Part shown: positions 22,211-33,538 of the stretch, piece after piece | How the letters are laid out: every line of letters begins with the position of its first letter | Numbering within the stretch: position 1 is the stretch's first letter | DNA from: Ailanthus altissimus | Lineage: Eukaryota > Streptophyta > Magnoliopsida > Sapindales > Simaroubaceae | DNA: 64,000 nt | Assembly: GCA_946807835.1 (NCBI GenBank) | Contig: OX327691.1 | Location: forward strand, 17,907,688 to 17,971,687 | Direction: 5' to 3' | Position numbers and translations under genes: made by a program | The notes under the pieces: generated by a model | The model's input: only the letters and a program-made list of their open reading frames with translations | The model's database searches: none | Told to the model about the DNA's origin: nothing

Positions 22211-25200
22211 TATGGCTCCTTGCTTGTTTAGCGAACTGTTAACCGAGCAATATTATACATATAATTTTTTTTTAAAATAAAAATTATCTTATATATACAA
22301 ATTAACATGAAGTTCATCTATAAACCAAATGATATATAAAAGTTAATAAAATAAATTTTAAAAAATTATACTGTGGATTAATATATGTATATCACGTTAT
22401 AAGACATTAAGGTTGATTATACATACAGTATTTTACTTAATAAAAGTCAAAATTACTCTCAAAATTAGCTAATATTTTTTCTTTAATTATTATGTTAGTT
22501 AAACATCATTAAATAAGTTTTCCACTACAAACAATTTCACAATAACAAAATATTTATAACATTTTTTAAAAAAAATAGAATGAAAAATTTTATCCATTAA
22601 ACACTAATTCTTAATTTTTATTTTAATTTAAGTGATACTGACGCAAAACACTTGACGATCAACTGAGTTACGCTTAGAGATTATTTATAATTAAAACTTC
22701 AATACTAAAGTTTTTCAAAATAGACTTTTCAATATTCTATCTTGACGTCTATACATGTGCCTATTTTTTATCATATAACTTTACCATGAACCTTAACTTC
22801 CGGTTTGGGTTATAGTATGAAAATATCATATATATATATATATATTAATAATTTAAAGAATGCAAGAGACGAAAATGTTGGAAGAGGATGTAATTATAAA
22901 GGTTTGAAAACTTTAGCCGAAAACGGAAAACCCTTGTTTTTCCTGAGCCAAAAGTACCTCTCTGTCTTGCGTCTATTTGGAATTCACGATTTACTATTTC
23001 AGTCTTCTCATAGCTAAGCATTATTTATTCAATTCAAGGCAGCCGCATTAAGAAATATATACCCAAAATTTTGTGGTCAACAAATTAGTTATCGATAGAT
23101 AGAGACCACAAAGGCTTTCCAAAGTTCACGAGTCTCACATGCTACACATATATCATCATATCAGCTGCCCTAATCGACCGCCCTGTTATATATAATAATA
23201 ACAAAAGTTAAACATCCACTTATCTCACCCTTTCTCCGAATTATACACGCAACATTAGGGCCTATGCCCCGACTGACTCGTTAAATTGTTTTTTTTTTCT
23301 TTTCAATTATATGATTTTTAATGTAATCTTTATATCTTTATTTCTATTATTAAAATAAATAAATTATAATGCTTGTTGCATTATTATAATTTATTACAAA
23401 ATATGGATTTAATTTATGATTAAAAGTGAACTTGTATGCAAACCAATGCCTACATTTTAAGTTTAAAAAAATAAAGAACTAACACATTTCTAGTTTACGT
23501 CTTGTAGAGTTTCTAATTTATTTTTGAATAAATGAATATAAAAATTCACGGTTTATGGATTATGATTTATTATATTAAATTTGCTACCCCGCCATAGTAG
23601 ACTTTTGGCTAAGGGATTGATCTTACTCGCCTCTTATTCGTCATAGAATTTTTTTTTTTTTTCATTTTCTATTTCACGTACCTCGATTCTACTGATGACC
23701 CATATCTGGTCTATTAATTATATTTTTATTATCAACTTGCTCTCTTGATATGCTCAGTATTCAGTCCGAAAATTACAATGAGAATAGTGATAATTTCGTC
23801 AGGTTTAGATCATACTAATGACAAATGAATATAGATAAGTGATAATTATCTCAGGATTAATGTCATTTTAATAGTAGATGAATATGGTTAAGTGATGAAT
23901 GTGAGGGTATAAACTCATATGATCCTGGAGAATTTTGAATATGTGACTGTGAGATAAATGTTGAGTGCTGAGTTACCTTAATCTTAATTTCTTCAAAGCT
24001 TAGATGAATACCAAGTGAACTTTTATTACATTTCAATGGCAGGTTGGGAAGCCATTAAAACCCCAGAAACGTTGAATTTTTTACCATCTCAACAATGATT
24101 TTGTGAGCAGAATGACCCTCCAACGACGGCTAAAAACCGGGGAAAACAAAAATTTAAGCCATGCACTTCCTTGAAAATCATATGCTCAATAAGAATTGGA
24201 AAATTAGAGAGAGTATATAATTATTAGTCCCTATAAATTTTGCATTTTTGGTCTAGTCAACAATGATGTTCTCAGCTGAACCACCTACCAACAACGACTA
24301 AGAACCGGAAAGAGAAATAAAGCCATCACATCTTTGAAAGTCATATGCTCAATAACAATCTGAAAATTAGAGAGATTTATATATACAAATATGATGGTGA
24401 GAAGTCCCTTATCAAATCAGCACTTAAACACGTGGGGTAATTAGTTAGTATAAAGAAAGGATTATAATTTATAATATCGTCATACTTTTGATAAAATATC
24501 TTAAATAATTTTTAAACTATTAAGTTAATGTATATTTAATTACTCGGAGTAAACTTTAAATGTGCTTTAATTATATTACATTAATTGAGCAATTAAACAT
24601 GTATTAATCTAATAATTTAAAAATTATATAAAATATTATATAAAAAATATGGTGGTGTGATCCCACCCCACAAAATAGTTGTTGACTTTAGTTAAAATTA
24701 GTGTTAATTAATTTTAGTTGACTTTATAGAGATGATTAGTGGGTGATATAGTTCACTATATAATAAATAATATTGCCTAGTTAATTCAAGATTTTAATAT
24801 TATTTACAATATGTTATAAAAATTTGTTATATGTTTAAATACTCACCATATAAAAAATTACATTATTTATATTATATATATATATAAGAGTATTGATAAA
24901 GTGAAAGAAGTCACTTACTAATTAGTGCAGGACTCAATAAATATATAATGTTTGACTTTAGTTTTAAAAAATCAATTAAAATTAAGAGTTGATTTTTTAC
25001 AGAGTTATGCACCGAATAGTGAACTTTGCCACTTAATCATAATTATAATTATATATTAATATTATATATTCCTATATAAAGGCAACCTTATGTTATTTTA
25101 ATACGAACTGTTGATAAAGAGCAAATTGATGTCCTACGACGCTCCTTTTCTACTTAAGAATACAGCCATTTAAAGCCACGCTGAAACTGACGGTAATATG

Positions 25201-27280
25201 CGACGGCTGAAAAGCCGCCAATGTAAACTTTTTATAATGATAAAATCGCCGTTGTGGGGTCTTAAATAAAATTATATTTGTTTTATTTAATTATATTATT
25301 TTAAGTTAATTATATTTATTTATATTATATATTTAGATTAAGTTAACTACAATGTCCAATTATATTATTTATTTAAATTTTGCAATCAATTATTACATGT
25401 GGTCCAACTGATTTTTTAATTTAAAATATAATTTATTATATTTGTAATTAAATATGTACTATGATTAAAATAAAAAATTAACAAATAATATTATTAAATA
25501 TAATAAATATTTTAATTAAACAAATATAAATTGAATAAATTAAATTTTAATAAACAAAGGAAAATTTAAATTTAAACAAGTATCATTAAAACAATTTAAA
25601 TTTTAAAAATTTCACCACTTCATAATTATTTGACACATTAATTTAAAATATCATTTAAAAATTATAACATTACTCATTTCATAAAAGCCATATATCAAAT
25701 TTTTATATATTTGCTAATAACAATGATGCAAATATTACTTTTCTAAAATATAAAAAAAAAAACTTAGGCTGTATGATCTTTTCTTTCCTCTTTCTTGCAA
25801 TTGCAGTACATATAGGTTAAATGGATTACTAATTTTTCCTTCTTTTGATTGTTTATCTTATATATGAGAGTAAAATAGATTTTAACTTTTTTTCCTAAGC
25901 TCAAAATACCAAAGAAATGTAATTAATCATGAAATATAGATCCCAATTAATTAGAAGTTATAACTTCGACCAAAACCATCTTGTTTGTTTATTTATTTAT
26001 CTTTCTTTCTTTTTGTCTTGCCATCAGTTAAATTTTAAAGTGCATATTGAAATATATAATAAAATAACGAAAATCTTGCAATATGTAACAAATGAATTGG
26101 AGAACGCTACCCTACTTGTTGGGCCGAACTTTAGCCAGCTTAATCTGCCCCAACACCAATGGCTCAATTTTTAATTTATAAGAAAGATCTGCAGAAGCAA
26201 GCCCACCTTTTGAAGAATTCAATTCTGTCCCAACTCTTATTTGTGACACGGAAGTATTTGTTTCCTCGACCCATAGCCTCCATAAGCAGACTATGGACGT
26301 CGCGAGTAGACAGGATGAGATCAATAACATGAATTCATATATAATTTAAACTATAAAATCAATTTGAATGAATAAAAAGAGATCTTTTGGGAGATAATTG
26401 ATTTCTTCTGAAATTCCCTTAGTAAGTGAGAATAATAGAAATGAACTTATACTCTCTTTTTCATTAATTAAATTTAATATCCATGTTAATACTCTTTGAG
26501 ACGGAATAAAATTCCTACCTTATAAACCATAGATCAAAGAAGATACATTAGTTTCATGTAAGTCAACGAAGAGTTATTAATTCATACTTATTCATGCATG
26601 TACTCATATATTAGCATTTTTTTTTTTTAAATACTAACTTGAGTATTATAATATTTTTTTTTTTTTTTGTAGAAAGACAGAGGATGCTTTGATCCATTTG
26701 AAAAATTAGAACAAAGACAAAAAGGTGATTGTACATAGAGTTTCTGATCTAGAGAACTCTAATGGCATTGTATATGGGAATTTTTTTTTACTAAAGACAG
26801 CTCTTATCAATAAAAAGTCAAATAAAGAAGATGGTAGGTTTGAGACACAATCAATTAGTCCAGTGAGAACAAGCAAATGAGATCGTGAGAGGAGAACCAA
26901 GCAACACTGAGAAAATAACTCTAGGAAATAAAATTCCTATTGCAATGATTAAATTATTGTTGAAAATTCTTAAATGGTTAGAAGAGATGAGAAAGGAGAA
27001 TTATGAGTTGAGAGACAGACTAACGGTGAGACAAGGGAAGAATTAAATGACACTCCAAAGAGTATTCGATACGAGCAATCACATAAGAGTAGATTAAGAA
27101 GTACTCAATATAAACAATTATAGGAGAATGTTTTATAAAATCATTAACTATTTCGAATGTTAACATATTTTAAAATAAATACATTATTAAATAAATGGTT
27201 TATATAAAAACTCATATATATATATATTAAAAAAATAATATTTTATTTTAATTTTTTTTTTTTACTACACACCCCACCTC
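22211..27280. other. AT-rich intergenic DNA
   Basis: 22720-23945 is the duplicated downstream module of PUP copy 2 (GACCGCC box at 23172-23182). 24060-24385 holds a two-copy direct repeat (separate entry). 25138-25260 has an unusual GC-rich island with gcgacggctgaaaagccgcc and aaatcgccgttgtgggg, like the subterminal sequence of some transposons, but without a partner I could identify. The rest is AT-rich and no gene is seen. Confidence 0.5.
24062..24385. repeat. Two-copy direct repeat of about 180 bp
   Basis: 24085-24215 and 24262-24385 align: caacaatgat...tctgagc/ctcagc, accaacaacgactaagaacc against ctccaacgacggctaaaaac, then aaatcatatgctcaataa and ggaaaattagagaga. Old and diverged. Function unknown. 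Confidence 0.6.
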
Positions 27281-27445
27281 ACCTCTAGAGATAAAAAATA
27301 GGTTGAGCCGCTTGTGTACAACATTATAGCGTGTCATGAGTCAGCACGACGTCCTACAATGTCGAGTTTATGCAACACAACTCAACACATCGTGCCATGC
27401 TAGGCCGTATTTTTCAATTCCTAGGCCCATGCCTGAGACAGCCCA
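27281..27445. other. hAT-like terminal sequence
   Basis: A GC-richer block (tgtcatgagtcagcacgacg, gcaacacaactcaacacatc, cgtgccatgctaggccg) typical in composition of hAT subterminal regions and similar in style to 2560-2700. A possible partner is the gacctgctcaggccg block at about 28510. If so, 27290-28530 would be a non-autonomous hAT element filled with the AT-rich repeat. This is inference. Confidence 0.3.
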
Positions 27446-27872
27446 TCAAAAAAATCAATACATAAAATATTAAATTTTATAGCTATGAGATCTATAACTC
27501 AAGACCTCATGGCCAAAACTCAACTAAGTAAAGGTTACCAACCACAAGATCAAACAACACTTTTGATTATATTTTTTAAATTTAATATTAAATATGAGCT
27601 TTTGTATAATTAAAATATGTTATTGTATATTTTATTTTGTATTAATTTAATTTAATTTTTAATTAATTTATATTTGTGATAAAATAATCAAATTGAGTAA
27701 ATTAAAAATAAAATTCAATATTGCACTTCAATTAATTATAATTAAAATTTAATTATGCAATATTCAATTTCTAACTTCTATTAATTTATATTAATGTGAA
27801 AATTCAAATAGTTTAAGATAATAAAATGAAATTATAATTCAATTGTGAAATGGCTAAATTGAAATTATAATT

Positions 27873-28400
27873 CAACTGTACAAAGATTCAATTTTAATTT
27901 TAATTAATTTATATTATTTATGGTATAAATTAAATAATATAATTAATTAAATTAAAATTACGATTTAATTGTACAAAGATTCAATCATTCAATTTTAATT
28001 AATTTGTATTAATTAAATAATTAATTATTTAATTAAATAATTAAATAATTCAATTGAACTGATTGAAATTATAATTCAATTGCACAAGGATTCAATTTCA
28101 ATTTTAATCAATTTATATTATTTATGGTATAAATTAAATAATTAAATTAAAAATATGATTCAATTGTACAAGGATTCAATCATTCAATTTTAATTAATTT
28201 GTATTCATAAGATGAATTAAATAATTCAAGTGAACTTATTAAAATTATAATTCAATTGTACAATGATTTAATTTAAATTTTAATTAATTTGTATTATTTG
28301 AGGGATAAATTAAATAATTAAATTAATTAAATTAAAATTATAAAAAAAATTATAAAAAAATTCAATCATTTAATTTTAATTAATTATACAGTGCACAAGC
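27873..28400. repeat. AT-rich tandem repeat, three units of about 176-204 bp
   Basis: The word caactgtacaaagattcaat (27873) recurs as caattgcacaaggattcaat (28077) and caattgtacaatgatttaat (28253), each followed by ttaatttatattatttatgg or close. A half-unit with caatcattcaattttaatta lies inside each. It is unlike the surrounding AT-rich DNA in having a clear period. Confidence 0.7.
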
Positions 28401-31343
28401 ATTGTACATTTAATAAATTTATCTCTTGTACAATTAAAATTATGATTCAATTATACAAAAATTTAATCATTTAATTTTATTTAATTGTACAATGCATAGC
28501 ATTATATAATGACCTGCTCAGGCCGAAATTTGATGGGAACCTCACCTCACACGTATGCTAAAAGTTTAATAAATTCTCCTCCAAAATTGGTATAAAGAGG
28601 ATCAATTCCTAAGCCTCTTGTTTTTACAGTAAGAGTTTAACCAATTGAACCATCTCTTTAGGGATAAACACACAACAAAAAAACATTTTAAAGTTATATA
28701 TTGCCATTCAAATTATACATTGCATCGATTTCTCCACTCAAAAATCTCGAGTTCGAATCTTCCCTTCTCTTTATTTATATATATACCCTCACATATTAAG
28801 ATGTATGAATATTTTAATTTAAAATTTTCTAATATTTTATATATACCCTCACAAAAACTCAACTACATGATATAATCTTCTAACAAGCATGTGTGAGTTA
28901 AAAGGAAGTCTTTTATGTTTATTAATCCAAAATTATATATCTATTTTTGTTATCAGCATGTGGAACAATTATTGAATGTTGAAACCCTTAATGTGTCACA
29001 TAATTAAAATATATATATATATATATATGAACGGCCGAATAATAACAGTAAGTTATCAAATTAATAACTCAGAAAGAAGAGAAATGAACATCAGGAATAG
29101 TCATTGTTTTTTATTATGTGTTCAAGCTAATTAAGATGTTAAAGAAAATAAATATGAATTGTATGGATGATTTATCACAAAACATGTAATTGTTAAATAT
29201 TTTTCTAAATGATGTTTCATAAAGCTTGGAACACTCCACTCAGGTGTATTTATTTTTTTTGAAATTGAATTAACTAGTTAATAGTTGCTCAACATTTTAT
29301 TCGGGATCTAAAATTTTAAATCTAAATTTGGGATTTATAACATTATTATTACTTATATTATAATAATTAAAATTAGAATTATTACTGTGTTTACTTAAAA
29401 TAAATAATTTATATATTAATTTTAATAAATAAATAACTATATAAATTTTAAAAATATATAAATAAAGAAAATTTTAATGTAACAATAATAAATAAAATAA
29501 AATTTCATGTAAAAATGATTATATATTTAATATGATAAAATAATAATAATAATTTTTAAAAAATTAAATTACAATACAATAATATAATTTCAAAATATAA
29601 AAAATGTAATAATAATAATAATATAAGTTAGCAAGATAAATAAATAAATTATTGAACATAAAAATAAAATAATAACAATAATAATAAATTTAATTAATGA
29701 TAAAAAAATAATAAATAAAAATAAAGTACTTAAAATAATGTAGGAGGGTTTTGACCCACCATTTCAATTCCCCATGTCCATTCTCTATCAATCCATTTGA
29801 GAATGACAATCTCCTTTATTAACCCCAAATTATGATGGAATTTACGTGGAGCTCATTATTTCATTCTCATTCTCATTCTTAAATTAACTAAATAAATAAA
29901 GACTTGATTTTCATTGCCTACTCTTATTTTAAAAAATATCTAAAAATAGTCACTTTTAAAAAGTTAAAAAAATTTATAGTAAAAAAAATATTTGGCTAAT
30001 TTTTATTAGTCAAAAATATAATAAATGAATAAAATTGTCCTTATAAATAATATAATTAAAAAAAATTTGTAGTTTGAGTATAAAATCAAAAACAATTGTT
30101 ATTATTTAAATAAATCTGAAAAAAAATACTTTACAGATTGAGAACAAACAATTTTGTAGGTCAATCTACAAAAAATTAAAAATAATAAGACAAAAATAAT
30201 GGACCTTGCACTAGTTTTTCTTGCACCTTACATGTAATGTGCAGGAGGGGCCTCAAGTCCCACCTATGCGCGAGACATGGTGCGAGGTGAGCACGTGATC
30301 CTATCACTGAAACACTGTCTGGACCTTCTTCTTTAGTGTTTTTTATCATTTTTTTTTTATTTTTTTGATCATTTTTAATTAAATTTATAAATTTTTTTTT
30401 TATCTATACTACTCTAAATTTATTCATTTTAACTAATTCAAAATATTTTTGGATTAAAATTTCAATCAAATAGTATGTGAGAGAAATAGCATGTGAGAGA
30501 GAGATGTAAAAATATTTCAAGGATAAAATAGTTTAAAAATTAAGTATTTAGTTAATAAAATTCATAAATGTGTTGAAAGAAATAAATATGATTATTTTGA
30601 AATAAATATATTTTTAGATATTTTTTTCTTATTTTTCAGCCCCTTAAAATAAATGTCCTTTTATGCAAACAGGAAAGAAACAATAATACTGCTTTATTGC
30701 TCCTTAATGATTTTTTTAGTAATTGATAGACTTCTAAATAGCCCTTCCCTCTCGAGTATTGACGATCAATCGATGAAAACGTTGTCGTGGAATTTTGGTT
30801 AGGTTTCCAATATTCAATTATCCATAAACTTTTAATCATTCTAACGTTAATTATTCAAAGCGATATTAACACTCACCTCACACCTTGAGTATTATATGAG
30901 AAAATGTTTATAAATACGTAAAGGATGTTTAATTTGAAGAAAGTGCTAGTTTGTCTTTTTAATGATATCGGTAGGTAACATTTTTTTTTCTTTAATAGAT
31001 TTAATAATACTGGTAAGTATCATTTAATTTTGAAGGAATTTTTGATTTTTTAATTAAGTAAAAAAATTATAATATAAGTAAAATTAAAGTTATTATTAAA
31101 GTGTAATTTATGCTAATATCAAGGGCGACAGTGTTAACATGCCCTTTGCAATGCCCGGATGTCAACATTTTTTATGTGGTGTCTAACGAACCTTCAAAGA
31201 TTTTTGGACATCCTTTCACATCACCTAAATGGAATGCGAAACATAATGCCAAATAATGGACCACACGGACTTCGGATGATGGTCGGTTTTTCCTCCTTAA
31301 TAAAATATAATAATTCTTTTTAAAGAAAGGAGAAGTGACCGAA
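28401..31343. other. AT-rich intergenic DNA
   Basis: Simple AT and AAT runs dominate (for example 29340-29760). A GC-richer patch lies at 30200-30320 and another at 31120-31290. No reading frame resembles a known protein. Confidence 0.5.
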
Positions 31344-32014
31344 ATAAGTATTGATGGATCACTTAAGTTTTATTTAAGTGTTTAAATTATTTTTTATTTT
31401 TAAAAATATTTTAGAGATTTTCATCCATCAATTTTTTTATTAATTTTAATTTAAAAAATAATAAAATAATATTTAATATTTATTAAATATGACATTTAAA
31501 ATGTCACGTGTTAATATATTATTGATTTATATTTAATTAAAATATCTGTCACAATTGTCGAAAAATAGTTGACGGTCGATGGTTATTTTTGGGCGACAGT
31601 GACAAATTTTTAAATTATTATTTATTTTATTTTATTTAAATATAAATCAATAATATGTTGACAAATGTCTAAAATAATTAATTACTTTGTAACACGTGTC
31701 ATTTTATTAAATGACATATGTCAAACTAATAAATAACTCTATTTTAAATAATTATTAATTATTTAATTTATATATAAACTAATGACATGATGATAGATGT
31801 TCAAAGTAACTAATCACTTTGTAACATATGTCCTTTTATTAGATGACACATGTCAATTAATGTACACGTTACAACAAGAGATAAAATAATAATTTTTATT
31901 AAATTGGACATGATTTTGTTAAAACTAATAGAGGGAATCGACGGATGGAATTTCTAAGGTATTTTTAAAAATAAGGAGGTGTTTTAAGTATTTAAAGGGT
32001 CCATTGATACTTAT
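31344..32014. mobile_element. MITE with long terminal inverted repeats
   Basis: The left end ataagtattgatgg (31344) and the reverse complement of the right end, ataagtatcaatgg, begin inverted repeats that stay alignable for about 100 bp (left: tttaaaaatattttagagat; right complement: tttaaaaataccttagaaat, then catccatcaa against catccgtcga). The inside holds CACGTG-type boxes (31503, 31693, 31844) and a cggtcgatggttatttttgg core, but no transposase. Long TIRs suggest a Mutator-like or related DNA transposon. Target duplication not resolved. Confidence 0.65.
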
Positions 32015-33538
32015 CCCATCATGATATTGCTTCGGTTTCACTAGTCAAATTTTAAATATTTTTTCTTATAGATTCTTTATATTTTAATATTTTATTTTTC
32101 TTTCTTTAATTAGAGTTGAAGAGTGAAGTACAAAAAGAGAAAAAAAATATTTTTAATAATACGATTCTTATGATTTAGATGTATGTCTTCTCTTTGTCTT
32201 TACTTTAACAAAAACAATTGTTCTATTTTTCTTCATTTTTGACATAAATTTTTAATTGATCTATGTATATTTATCATTTTGTAATTGTTAACACCAAAAT
32301 TTGGTAATTTGAAAATTAATGAGTTAAATTTTTTTGTTATTGAGAAACTTAGTTATAACGTTATGGGAAATAATTAAACTAATTCGGATCGCTTTTCCCT
32401 ACAAATAAATTTCATTTGATTGGAATCTTGCAACCAAAGAGAATGTGAGATCACACCAAATATATTTTCGACATAGGCACTTTGATGCTTAAGTCAATAA
32501 TTGCCCAGTAAAATAAGGATATAAGACAAGAATATAAAAGGAGTAGTGATGAATAGCTCTATATATGTACTCTCATGATCTTAAGGATGATAATTTTAAG
32601 AATTTAGACTTTTAAATAATATTGTGAGCTTCTTTAAAGGATAGTAAGATCTCAATGTATATGATAATAATCGAAATCGTGATACCCGTAGTGTAAAATT
32701 TCTCTCCTATTTATAAAGTAGAGATGTAGGTTTAACTCGTAGCTTTTTAAATCCTATTAAAATTTGGAAGTCTTGTGGACATTTCTTTTTAAGATTCTAT
32801 TATTTGAGTTTTATCGAAATTGAATTAGATACTTTCTTGCCCTACTAGAACTTGCATCGTGATTTAAGGGTTATGCCTTGAATTTTTGGATCTTTTTCAA
32901 ATAAGTTTGACTTTATCTATAACTCTATACGACTCTAATAAATTAAATCCTTTTAGAAACTTCCTTTGATATTCAGGATGGTCAAGTTTAAACTTATCTT
33001 TTGCTCGATATAGGCAGAGATTTTTTCCCTCGTTTAAAGTTTGATTGAATAAAGTGGCCAGGTTACCACCAGTGTTCTTACTAACTCTGGGAATGATGAG
33101 TCTGATAGAATATAATAGTTAAGTTGTGACCATTGCTTTGACCAAATTGTTGAGAGTGAAGGGCTCCATTTTGGAGTCGATCAAATAGGGTAACCAAGTT
33201 ACAATCAATGTTCTAATCAGTTTAGAAGTTATAAATTGTCTTTTTTTCCTTTAGAATCTAACTGAACAGAATAGTTAGATTACGACCAATGTTCTGATTA
33301 GCTCGGAGAGGGTGCCTAGGATTCAAGGATGTTTCTGGGTCAATGTTTCCTTTTGAGCCTTTATAAATCGATACCCTTTAGACTTCGTGGGCCAAAGTCT
33401 TTAGGTCTAATGGGCCGGAGTCTTTGAGTCTTGTAGGTTAAAATCTATGAGGGAACAAGGGTCTTTTAATTTTTAATGTTAACTTGTTGGCATTAGAAAC
33501 TTTATAAATAGTGCTCTTAGATTGAGCTTATTGGGGGC
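32015..33538. other. Intergenic DNA with a degenerate minisatellite
   Basis: No gene seen. At about 33045-33310 a unit of 55-80 bp recurs four times: aggttaccaccagtgttctt, aagttgtgaccattgctttg, aagttacaatcaatgttcta and agattacgaccaatgttctg. It may be part of an old LTR. Confidence 0.45.

Noticed and set aside
27873..28400. CRISPR-like array
   Set aside because: Units are long, AT-rich and contiguous without unique spacers, and this is a plant nuclear genome.
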